DNA from: Macrosoma leucophasiata
Lineage: Eukaryota; Arthropoda; Insecta; Lepidoptera; Hedylidae
Length of the DNA stretch: 64,000 bases
Reading direction: 5' to 3'
NCBI GenBank assembly: GCA_036365455.1
Contig: JAWQUS010000004.1
Location: forward strand, 3,479,501-3,543,500
The notes under the pieces are model-generated. The model saw only the letters and a list, made by a program, of their open reading frames with translations. It made no database searches and was not told where the DNA came from. Numbering within the stretch: position 1 is the stretch's first letter; the number at the start of each line of letters is the position of its first letter. Of the stretch, positions 54,898-64,000 are shown one piece after another. The translations under genes were made by a program, and so were the position numbers.

Positions 54898-56444
54898 ATG
54901 TTTACAATACTAACCACAAACGTATCATTATGTTCAAAAGTGTCAAAACCCTAAAACAATGTAGCAAAGAGCTTCTGTACACGAATGTACCATCGCAGTT
55001 GCTGATATATCCTAACATTTGCAATATTCATTAAATGGCTTACTGCGGCTATTAATTTTCACCAACACTGATGCACGCCATTGTACCCCTTTCATAGGGT
55101 TGATGTGTTCGTTGTTATTGAGATGTTTTTTCCTTGAGTGTACTTAAAATGAGTACTTTAACACGTATGTACGTATGTTAATACATGCACTCCGATTCCT
55201 AAGACTTGACCGCACCATCAGACAGAACTCGACCTATTTGGTCATGGTAGGTCAGTCTTGGTCTTTCTGGGCTTCTTCTGCTTCTCCTTCTTCTTCTTTA
55301 ATACGTGCCTGCATGAAAACTAGATATTTAAGGTATTTTACTTTTCGTGGAAATGACGGGGCAATATGGAACACACAACACTTTAATGGCATTGAGACTA
55401 CTATGTACGAATACTGAGTACTCTGACGCTGGAGTTCTGGGTCTTGATCCCCGATTCCAAGTACTTTGGATTTGGATGGATGCTTGACTGCAGTGCGGTG
55501 GTGATTACACCTTTAAAAGCCATCACAGGAGCTCTACCTGTAGTTACCATTTAGAAATTTTTAAAGTCTTGACAAAAATCCTGACAGTAAAAAAGAAATC
55601 GGTCATTTTTTTTTATTAGAAGATCAGATTATTTTTAACGTCCAGCGGTCAGCGGCCAACTAATTCTACCAAGATATATGGAAGTGCGCGCATTATGCGG
55701 CCAGCCGTTGGCGACCACGTATTGGCCGTGCGACCAAGAAAAACATAGCAATCCAACATGTGGCTGTTTGGCGGCATGTTGTCCCCGCGCACTTAATGCT
55801 CTGGCCGCTACGGGGGTCTAAGACGGTCAGATCGTTGTTGATGATTCAATACAACCTTGAAAATGGGATGATAAAGATTAAAGACTTATTTAATACTACA
55901 TAATATGTAAGTATTATTCCTCATATTCCATCTAAATAAAAATTCCGGACAAAGAATAGGTAGGGCCGGACAAAGGTTTAGAAGTCCGAAGATGTCCGGC
56001 CTAATCCGGACGGCTGGTAACCCTCCTCACAATAGAAAGATTTTTTTTTCTAATTATTAATTCCATAAATGGAATTCAGAAAATAGCCGAGAGCAGAATC
56101 ATAGATCATGATTCATACATTATGATCTTGACACACTTTTAAGTTCATACATTTTTACATCAATGTCAAATGTAGGTATGACTAATATGAAAGTAAAATG
56201 CGGCATCATAATAAATTAGCATAAAAAAACGTTGGCGATTTTTGATGAGTTGTATTGTGATGTAATAACCAGACGTTTTGACGTTATCATACAAACATTT
56301 TTAGGGGGAGGAGAAAAAAATATATAATAAAAAAATATAAAAAAAAAACTTAAAAAAAAAGGAAAAAGAAAGAAAAAATTATAAAAAACAAAAAACAAAA
56401 GTACTAAAAAAAACGAATATGTATAAAGCCCCCACTCTCTCTCG
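54898..56444. other. Intergenic with small repeat fragments
   Basis: 55170-55290 is an RTE-like LINE fragment (ACTCGACCTATTTGGTCATG). 55496-55545 is a minus-strand family A scrap. 56316-56417 is a long A-rich run. 55640-55800 is GC-richer and unrecognised. Confidence 0.4.
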
Positions 56445-56590
56445 ACTGACGATGCGTGCCTCCTCCACCGAAGCCCTTGAATCCTAGGGCACCCAATGCC
56501 GACCTGCATGGAGGGCCAGAAGAAGCCGCAGCAGAGGAGGACAGTCCCGGTGCTGCTTCAGCGCCGCGAGGTACGCGCGCGCGACGGTCA
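56445..56590 (-). repeat. GC-rich repeat family G, partial
   Basis: GGGCACCCAATGCCGACCTG and GCCAGAAGAAGCCGCAGCAG match 40190-40310. It directly follows the A-rich run. Confidence 0.45.
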
Positions 56591-56599
56591 ACTAAAAAA

Positions 56600-56690
56600 A
56601 TAGAGAGAGGGAGGAGGTTGGGTGAGGCGGGGAAATCGGGCGGGACGTCGAAGTGTCCATTCTATACGTAGCATAATTACATGTTCTCTG
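56600..56690 (+). repeat. Copy of the 47 kb dispersed repeat
   Basis: GGAGGTTGGGTGAGGCGGGG to CTATACGTAGCATAATTAC, nearly identical to 47010-47085. Confidence 0.6.
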
Positions 56691-57190
56691 ATACTACACC
56701 GCCCGACCGCACGGACTATTTTACTCACCTCCACCTCAAACCGCAGCGGCGCGCGATCCAGTGTGTGAATCGCCTAAGGGTTCGGCTTGTGACATGTTTT
56801 CTTATGTAAATTAAATTTTCGTCGACAAAGAAACTTTAACGACAACCAATTTTTTTTCAGAACCACCCCAATCACCTGAAAGACACAGCCCTGGTATTCA
56901 ATTTTACAGCCAATGATTAATGAATCCTGAAGCCAACCAACCGGCAACAAAAACTGTGAACCAGCCGAGTTAATTAAATTAATATGTCACTATCACGAAC
57001 CGCCTTTTAGATGTTGGTGATTTAAATTTTTCAGTTGCATTCATTTTCGATTGTTAGTTAAAATTGTTTTTGAGCCAAATCGAAGTTACAAAAGTGAATT
57101 GGCACATGCTTGTTTACCATCTCCAATTACATAAAAAAATATGGGAGACTTCTGTGGGATCGACAGCTTAAGGATTATCTAGAGATGGTA
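56691..57190. other. Intergenic, possible splice signals
   Basis: A minus-strand donor-like AGGTGAGTAA near 56725-56735 and a plus-strand acceptor-like TTTTTTTTCAG near 56850-56860. A SINE tail fragment lies at 57102-57138. No exon can be confirmed. Confidence 0.25.
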
Positions 57191-57191
57191 T

Positions 57192-57405
57192 GATGAGATG
57201 AAATGGTAGTGTTTAACACTACCATATTCCGTTTAGATAGTGGCCATGTAAGTACTATAACAGAGACATAACAACGTAGATCTCAGGGTTGGCAGCGTAT
57301 TTTGACCTCTGGTTTTTGTGTACCTAGATGTCTATAGGCTGCAGTCAGCACTTAATAAGGATGTGAGCTGGATACTTATTTGTCACCTTCGTTACACATT
57401 AAAAA
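57192..57405 (+). repeat. SINE-like family A, variant, 5'-truncated
   Basis: AATGGTAGTGTTTAACACTA to CACCTTCGTTACACATT; variant subfamily with ACCTCTGGTTTTTGTG. Confidence 0.65.
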
Positions 57406-57563
57406 TCCATGTACAGTGTCCAACAACAAATAATGCATATCAACCTCAGAAAGAGGCGTCGACTTATTTCGGATCTGTAGAGCGTTATCTCTTTCACACC
57501 TTACCTATTACGTAGGCAGTGTGCAGCAGAGATAACGCTCTATAAAGCCGAAACTAGCCGATT

Positions 57564-58002
57564 GGAGTTTTGGCGGGAACCTTGAAAGAGGCGTATGGTG
57601 CTCTTATTTAATTTCATTTTCTTGGTGTATTTTTAAGTTATATTGAATAAAGTTGGTGGCATTTTGTTTGATATAGGTTTATTACAGTGCCCGTGAATAG
57701 TGAAATAGAATAACAGTGCGAAAACATGACTTTTCAGGTTGCCTCCAAAACTTCATTGTAAATGTTCTGGTCATAGATTTATTATCTACTTGGTAAAGTA
57801 GCCATCGCTTTACTCGAATAACTTGATTGTAACTCACTTGACTGACATATTATACTTGATAACTTTTATACTTGATACTTATTTATTATACTTGTTGATT
57901 ATATTATAATAACTTTTACGCTGCTTAAATAATTATACGAAATATTGTTTTACTTGACACTGGCAATATGCATAATAGCGATGACATAATAACAAAAAAA
58001 AA
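57564..58002 (+). mobile_element. Poly(A) retroposon family E, copy 2, with 12 bp target duplication
   Basis: 439 bp flanked by AACTAGCCGATT at 57552-57563 and 58003-58014. It starts GGAGTTTTGGCGGGAACC and ends in an A tract. The target is itself a dispersed repeat, whose sequence reads through after the insertion (CCGATTTTCACTTTCATAGG), confirming the boundaries. No ORF of note. Relative at 11473-11897. Confidence 0.85.
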
Positions 58003-58014
58003 AACTAGCCGATT

Positions 58015-58887
58015 TTCACTTTCATAGGCTCTTTGTGCATTATTTCAGGATGAGCACTATAACCTGTTTGCTGTATACATAATATTAAAAAAAACATCAA
58101 CATTATCTTACTTTTATAACAAAAGACCAACTCAAAACTGACAAATCACCTGACTAATCATAACCATAATCAATCACAGCTACCCATTTCCCAAATCCTC
58201 AAATCTGCATAACTTGCCATTCCCACGAAAATTCACAAGACGGGAACAGACAGTCGTTTTTGTATAAAAATCCCATTTGGACTGATCAAGTGGGATTCCC
58301 AGATTTGCATAACCGGGAACAATTTAAATAATTCAGCGTAACAAATGTTGGTTTATAAACTTTAAATTGAATGTGAGATTCGGAAGTCTATTTGCAAGGT
58401 GTCCACATGTAAATATTATTGACATATTCAAATTAGATGGTTAATAATGATTGGAACAAGTGTGCGAATCTTCGCGAGTTTGTATTCCCAAAGAATTGAT
58501 TTTTGATTTGATAAATTGGGCATACATTTATAATAATCAATTGTCAACATTATTTGGGAATTTAAAGAATAAAATTTTTTGATTATTTCGAAAATAATTA
58601 TTGATGATACCACCCACCACAAACACACCACTACAAGCCACTTAAAAATTGGAACGAATTAAAAAGTATGTGCTTAAAATAATATTTGTCAATTTTTTCT
58701 TGATATACCTTTGCGCTTAAATGTAATTATTGACTTACCCATTTCTCAATATTTTGTGACTTTTTCGCTACATGGAGTTTATTGTATGCTTAAATTATTT
58801 ATTTTAACATGCTTTTCCTTATTTATGAAATATTTTATTAATTACATAACGATTATTATAATTGATACTGTTAATGATTATAATTTT
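58015..58887. other. Intergenic, nothing recognised
   Basis: AT-rich. The first 40 bp continue the dispersed repeat that hosts the retroposon. Confidence 0.4.
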
Positions 58888-59010
58888 TACTGGTTGTAGA
58901 GCTCCAGTGACGGAGCTCGCGGGCAAAGGCACCACCGCATTACCACTAAATGGTAGTGTTCAGCACTATCGTGTTCCGGTCAGGTGGTAATGTATGGCCG
59001 TGTAATGTAC
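58888..59010 (+). repeat. SINE-like family A, 5' half only
   Basis: TACTGGTTGTAGAGCTCCAG to GTGGTAATGTATGGCCG. The 3' half is absent. Confidence 0.7.
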
Positions 59011-59822
59011 CTTTGTAGTGGTAGGTGTGTCTATTGACACTGAGAAATTTCAGAATAACGATAAAATTCCAATAGCACTAACCTCCGACTACCCCGGAGT
59101 AGTTGGTGGTAGTGGCCTAATACAACTAGACGATTGAGACAAATAATTTGTTAAAACAAATAGAATGAAATACATTTGGATTAATTCCATACCTTGTGAA
59201 AATATTCTTAAAAAAGTATATTTTTCCACTTATTTATATTTAGGTTACCCGAAGTTAAGATAGGACTTATCAAGCACTAAAGGTAACGGTAACCCCAAAA
59301 CAAAAGGCAAACAAAGAAATATATGAAAACAACATTCAAAATGCAAGAAACACCAAATAGCGCATAAACCCTATCTCTATGCAAATGAGGTGCATAGAGA
59401 AATGTAAATTTTTCACAAGGAATTTAGCTAACCGGTGCTTGTATTTAAATAACCAAATCATTTGAATATTTCTCATGGTCAATTTGACAGGCAACCAAAC
59501 AGTTAATAATTTTCTAAATTGATATTTAATTCAAGAAGAAAAATATGGTACCTACATACGTGTTAGGGAAGAGGAATAAAATTATTTTGCAGATTTATTC
59601 GAATAAAAAATAATGTTCGTTGAGCAGTTGTTATAGTGGCTGATAACCGTTATTTTACTTTTGAAAAGGCGCTTCTTTATCCATACTCTTTGAGTAAGCC
59701 GCTGATATAGATTTAATAAAAGAGCTCGAAAGCATAGTAAATTCTAGACTCAAATGTGGTTTAAACTACATTGCGCTCTCGTTCTTTCTTCTTCTTTATT
59801 GATTATTTGCGGGTTACTTCAA
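59011..59822. other. Intergenic, nothing recognised
   Basis: A family C scrap is near 59075-59115; otherwise AT-rich and featureless. Confidence 0.35.
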
Positions 59823-59950
59823 CACTCGGCTGCAGCAACAAATTATCCTTCAGTGGTTGCTGCGGGCTTCTTCTGCACTCGGCTGCAGCAACAAATAGTT
59901 CTTCAGTGGTTGCTGCGGTGTTCTTCGGCACTCGGCTGCAGCGACAAAGG
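59823..59950. repeat. 53 bp minisatellite, 2.4 units
   Basis: Units start at 59823, 59876 and 59929 with CACTCGGCTGCAGC. Each complete unit holds an 8 bp inverted pair GCAGCAAC and GTTGCTGC. The unit length is not a multiple of three, so coding is unlikely. Confidence 0.8.
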
Positions 59951-61496
59951 ATGACCGTAATATAACATGTATTCTTTGTTCATTATTTGGTCCCTTCCTG
60001 TGGTAAGGGGCAAAAAGGTTGGCTCCGTTGCCACGTTGAACAGCAATGCTAATCCTATGTGCAAGATATGTGCCTGCCTTCTAATCGCAAAAGCTTCTAT
60101 CAAACGTTTGGATATGTGAACAAAATAATGATAATATATCGTTCGAACTATTATTAGCAAAGCCTACAGATATTTTTTTCGGGTCTGGATGTTTGTGTTT
60201 GTGTTGTGTGTGAACAACAACACCCAAACACAGGTTTATATTTAGGGTGGATCTGTAAGTGTAAGCGAATTTTATTTTATTTATTTATCTCTTGCGTTCA
60301 CAAAATGTTCTTAAAATTGATCCAAAGTTTTCACTACACGTTTTAATATACAGATTCCAAAAATAAACCAGATTGGGTTTCCTTTTTTATAACCGTAATA
60401 GCCTTTGTTTAAAACTAAACGCAAAAAGTTTTAAAATATTATCAGAACATAAATAAACAAAGTCCAGTCGATGTGTGTTTGGATAGTGTTATGTAATAAT
60501 GTATGTATAGCTAATTATGAGTGACCATTAAAAATACGTACATTATTACTATTATATTTAATTTTATGACTAGCTACGTAGGCGTATAATTCTTTTCCCG
60601 TTGCGATTTCAGTAAGTCCTTTTCTAGCTCTCTACACGAGATGTACAAGCCAAAAGTTTAATTCTCTTTTTCTAACCGTTGTCTGTTAGTCACTCATTAA
60701 TTTAGAATTTTAAGTGTCTATCGGCCAAAGCTCAAACATGACTTAAATCTAAGTAGGACTTAAAAGACTTCCGTCTTTATAAAACATGTTTGAGTATTCG
60801 GCCATATATTTAACATGCATTACTTACAGGTAAGTTGTTACCTTTGGATTTGTATCACTATCTGACTTGTATAATTATTTTTGTTGAAATAACGTAACGT
60901 AACTTCACGCCTGTAATCCCCGAAGGGGTAGGCTGAGGTAAATGCATAAATTCAAGCATACATGCAAACACCCACGATTCGCTGGTTTCATTATGTTGAA
61001 ATATTTTTTTGAATTTGTTCCTTTCATTGAATCACTCTTTATTTATTGGATAACGCCATCCCATAAAACACAATAGAATTACATTATATTTTTGTATTAC
61101 TATAAGTATATGAAATATAAAAACAAGTTTCAAACTGAATCAAACTTTATTGCATAACACTATCCCTTATAAGAAAACATTGCCAAAACGGAAACTGTTC
61201 AGATTCTTACGACGTGCGTCCGTTGCGATGGATTTCGTGAATTTGTCGTCTTTTTTTTTACTTCTCATCGAAATCATTAACGTCGTGGTGATTTATTGTG
61301 GAATACGAACCGTGTTTTAGTAGGAAGGAAGTGGATTTGTTTTATTTTTATAATTAATACGAGTTTTATGTGTGATATTAGTTTGTGTAATCGACTACCT
61401 TTATTTAAAAATACAAATCGCATTAAATAAATAAATAAATCGGTTAAAATCAATTTTGACATGTCAAAGAGCAAATTAATTCAGAAAGTTATATAA
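59951..61496. other. Intergenic with SINE fragments
   Basis: 60170-60260 is a fragment of the SINE type at 2065-2275. 60903-60995 is a minus-sense family C fragment. The rest is AT-rich without recognised genes. Confidence 0.4.
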
Positions 61497-62796
61497 GGTT
61501 GGGGAAAAAGTTTCTTCGCATTTTTTAAGATAATTCAAAACATTTTTTAATATAAATTATTTAAATTTAACTAAAGTATGTATGTACCATTTTGTTCGAT
61601 AACCTTTGGATCATGTCCCTACCATCTTGTAGGTAGGGACATGATCCCATTGCTATAAAAATTTTAGGACTTCTCATCAAAATACCGCGACAAGTGGATT
61701 TGGCAGTCCTCTCGTGATGTTAACCTAACATTGGATAAAGAATTCTGAAGAGACCGAAACAGGTGGAAATCTGAAGGTGCGAGGTCAGGAATAGTCCTGA
61801 TAGACGGGGGATGCATTAACACCTCCCAGCCAAACTCTCTTAATTTTTGCTGAGTGGCTATAGATGTGTGAGGTCTAGCGTTATCATGATGAAAAACCAC
61901 ACCCCTTCTGTTGATCAATTCCAGCCGCTTTCTCTCAACTTCTTGCTTTAATCTCATCAGTTGTTCGCAGTAGAGTTCAGAATCGATAGTCCTGCCTGGT
62001 GGTAATAGCTCATAATGAATTATGCCCTTCCAATCCCACCACACACACAACATCACCTTATTGCGAGTTAACCCGGGTTTCGCCACAGTCTGTGAAGCCT
62101 GACCGGCCTTTGACCACGACCTTTTTCGCACGTTCTTGTCGTACGTGATCCACTTTTCATCACCAGTTATCAGCTTCTTCAAAAATGATTCGGTTTCATT
62201 ACGTCGTAATAAAGAATCACAAATGAGTACACGGTTCATTAGGTTTCTTTCAGTGAGCTCGTGAGGTACCCAAATATCGAGCTTTTTTTTGTACCCAGCT
62301 TTTTTCAAATGCGCCAAAACTGTTTTGTGATCAATTCTCAGTTCTTCAGCTACGTCGTAACTACTGAAATGTCGATCTTGCTTCACTTTTTCAAAAATAG
62401 CATCAATTTTATCCGTAATAGGGCGACCAGAGCGAGGTGCATCTTTGACATCAAAATTTCCGGATTGAAAACGCTTAAACCAAATTTGTGCTACTCTCAC
62501 AGACACTGCACTAGGTCCATAAACATCGCAAATGTTTTTCGCGGCTTGCGTTGCATTTTTACCTTTTTTGTAGTTAAATTTTAAAATGTATCGAATTTCT
62601 TTATTAGATTCACTCATCTTGACAGTACGAAAAACAAATGAAAATCACACATTTGCCTAATTTGAATATGGAATTATGTTCTTTAAAATTTTAACTTTCA
62701 ATGATACCAAAACCAGCCAGATACAAATACTACAGCCAAAGAGATTTTATTACAAGTTCATACATACTTTTATGCGAAAAGACTTTTTCCCCAACC
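61497..62796 (-). mobile_element. Full-length mariner element
   Basis: About 1.3 kb between inverted ends GGTTGGGGAAAAAG, the normal mariner size. The same family as the copies at 48166 and 53430. A local duplication of about 30 bp near 61600-61640 (GGGACATGATCC) lies just past the coding end. Confidence 0.85.
61664..62617 (-). pseudogene. Mariner transposase, broken
   Basis: 317 residues from MSESNKEI to RYFDEKS. The helix-turn-helix regions, WVPHEL and TGDEKW are intact. Two defects: the stop after EKS replaces the CAA seen in the 48 kb copy, removing about 30 residues; and a small insertion turns YSPDLAPSD into SIRTIPDLAPSD, widening the last catalytic spacing from 34 to 37 residues (D245 to D283). 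Activity is unlikely. Confidence 0.85.
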
Positions 62797-63112
62797 TATT
62801 ATTAAACTTATGTACCTTGGAAATTAAAGTAAAAACGGAAAGAAAAATTTGACTTCGAGCAGGAATCGAACCTGCGACCTCAGGACAACCAGTTCAGCGA
62901 ATAATAAATAATACAATTATCTACCTTGCATACCTTTTTACTGCAACTTTTAAAAGCAATTGCAATGATGTAGATATAATAGAAGATGCTTTACAAACCT
63001 GTCCCGCTCCACGTGACAAAAAAAGACGTGCAATTAAATATTTAAAAAAAAGGTGTTCCTCCCTGTGTTTTTTTTCGCGCTTGCCATTACGTGGCGTATT
63101 GTTGTATAGGTC
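62797..63112. other. Intergenic with truncated tRNA-like module
   Basis: 62820-62898 (minus) has the family tail and a B-box-like GGTTCGATTCC but is cut before the A box. The rest is unrecognised. Confidence 0.45.
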
Positions 63113-63482
63113 TTTAAAAATAATAATAAATAGTAACAATTGCAAACCCATTATATGTCCCACTGCTGGGCACGAGTTTCTCGACTTTTTGGGAGTAGGC
63201 CTGGAGCCCTCGACGACACAACACAGCTTCATGCCTGGAGCTTACTCCACCACGCTGCTCCAATGCGGTTTGGTGGAGATACGGGTTAGTGGCCAACGCG
63301 CTGTCGGATGTTTTCAAACCGCCCATAAGGCCTCCTACAAGGTTTGACGACTGCTATCTATTGATAGCAATCGGGACTGATGGCTGAACATATAAAATTA
63401 AATGCTTCGGATCACGGAAACGCGCATTTTAATTTGCCTCTAGCAGTCACCTATCACACACCCGACCGCGCCCGTATCGCTT
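63113..63482 (-). repeat. Dispersed repeat family D, copy 2
   Basis: Reverse-oriented relative of 8205-8513 with moderate divergence. It ends about 170 bp upstream of the Cys-rich peptide gene. Confidence 0.6.
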
Positions 63483-63652
63483 AAACGAGTAGATCGCTTA
63501 CGACTTACACGAGCCGCGAGGCTATGCGCTTATCAAGAATATATTATTCGAGTTGAACTCATTAAAAAGAACAAAAAAGTACAAGATAACCAGTTTTATA
63601 ACTCAACCAATTTAAGGACTAGTATCTTCTCAACTACCCCTAAACTTCCAAT

Positions 63653-63748
63653 ATGTGTTGCGGACCTTGTGGCGGATGTTGCGGCGGCGGCTGCGGCCCA
63701 TGCTGCCCGTGCATCACCATCTACACGGGTTGTACGAAGATCTGTTAA
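63653..63748 (+). CDS. 31-residue Cys/Gly-rich peptide, Mst84D/Mst87F-like
   Basis: The frame encodes 31 residues, starting MCCGPCGGCC and ending TKIC. Eleven are Cys and eight Gly, in CGPC/CGGC steps. The N-terminus matches the style of the Drosophila male-specific sperm peptides Mst84D and Mst87F, which are disulphide-crosslinked parts of the sperm tail; those are somewhat longer (about 50-75 residues). Nothing suggests secretion. The ATG context (CCAATATG) is acceptable, and a poly(A) signal lies 63 bp after the stop. TATA-like ATATATTATT is about 115 bp upstream. The GC-rich codons contrast with the AT-rich surroundings. Alternative: a chance frame in GC-rich DNA, or a fragment of a longer gene. 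Confidence 0.6.
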   Translation: MCCGPCGGCCGGGCGPCCPCITIYTGCTKIC

Positions 63749-63810
63749 TGTATAGACAGAGGTCTCTACTGCTGTAGACGTCTCACGGTCTAGTGCTGTT
63801 ACGTGCAAAA

Positions 63811-63816
63811 AATAAA
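63811..63816 (+). terminator. Poly(A) signal AATAAA
   Basis: The first hexamer after the Cys-rich peptide stop, followed by a short TTATG tandem run. Confidence 0.5.
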
Positions 63817-63915
63817 ATTATGTTATGTTATGTTATATTAAATTAAAAATATTGGCGGATAATTCATGAGTACTCTCCCGATCTCCTACTCCAAAACGGT
63901 ACTATTGGTCATCAT

Positions 63916-64000
63916 TTTTTTTTATTGAAGTGGCAAACAAGCATGCAGTTTACATTGATGTTAAATTATGAGTGCAGCCTTTAGACACCCACACAAAGAC
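63916..64000 (-). repeat. SINE-like family A, running off the window
   Basis: T-rich start, GAAGTGGCAAACAAGCATGC and AGTGCAGCCTTTAGACAC. The 5' end lies beyond the window. Confidence 0.7.

Noticed and set aside
56290..56440. A retroposon poly(A) tail
   Set aside because: The A-rich run is too mixed and no body with a target duplication could be defined.
59754..59965. Repeat-containing protein with SAAATN repeats
   Set aside because: The DNA repeat unit is 53 bp, so the frame shifts from unit to unit; no start context or neighbours.
63596..63808. 70-codon open frame on minus
   Set aside because: Antisense shadow of the Cys-rich peptide gene.

Overview
The window looks like AT-rich, gene-poor nuclear DNA of an insect, most likely a moth or butterfly (Lepidoptera). 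Reasons: long intergenic spans, dense short retroposons with poly(A) tails, tRNA-derived repeats, Helitron-like ends opening with TC and closing with CTAG, several mariner copies, an RTE-like and a Jockey-like LINE, and small repeat cores that I associate with lepidopteran genomes. There are no operons, Shine-Dalgarno sites or CRISPR arrays. The species assignment is inference from repeat style only.

Only two host genes are convincing. At 18373-19665 (+) is a single-exon gene for a 430-residue protein with Lys/Gly-rich linkers, a conserved beta-rich core and a Cys-rich tail; I compare it tentatively with DUF4497/MAP10-type proteins. At 63653-63748 (+) is a 31-residue Cys/Gly-rich peptide that opens like the Drosophila male-specific sperm (Mst84D/Mst87F) peptides. 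Both end in Cys-rich sequence, so a shared sperm-tail context is possible but unproven.

The rest is repeat biology. (1) A SINE-like retroposon family A (about 30 full or partial copies, roughly a tenth of the window) with a predicted 5' stem-loop and an A-rich 3' end; copies are nested, inverted against each other, or rearranged by snap-back. (2) Elements built around a 73-74 bp tRNA-like module with good Pol III A and B boxes (nine recognisable modules). One insertion at 5731-5943 has a 10 bp target duplication and its empty site is preserved about 2 kb away in a local duplication. (3) A 439 bp poly(A) retroposon at 57564-58002 with a 12 bp target duplication and a second copy at 11473. (4) Mariner elements: a full-length but broken copy at 61497-62796, an internally deleted copy at 48166-49045, a 3'-truncated copy at 53430-54514 and an older, unrelated relic near 10.4-10.8 kb. 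(5) A nearly intact RTE-like LINE (31.03-34.24 kb, minus) head to head with a 5'-truncated Jockey-like LINE (34.86-36.6 kb, plus), forming a GC-rich island. (6) TIR elements, including a PIF/Harbinger-like MITE pair at 41.7 and 42.3 kb, and several near-perfect palindromes (12955-13010, 21113-21173, 43262-43320, 42508-43232).

Layout: 0-18 kb repeats and unannotated AT-rich DNA; 18-20 kb the main gene with a possible upstream promoter region; 20-31 kb SINE-rich intergenic DNA; 31-37 kb the LINE island; 37-48 kb MITEs, SINEs and the big inverted repeat; 48-63 kb mariners, SINEs and the 57.6 kb retroposon; 63-64 kb the sperm-like peptide gene. No searches could be run, so all family names rest on motif recognition.
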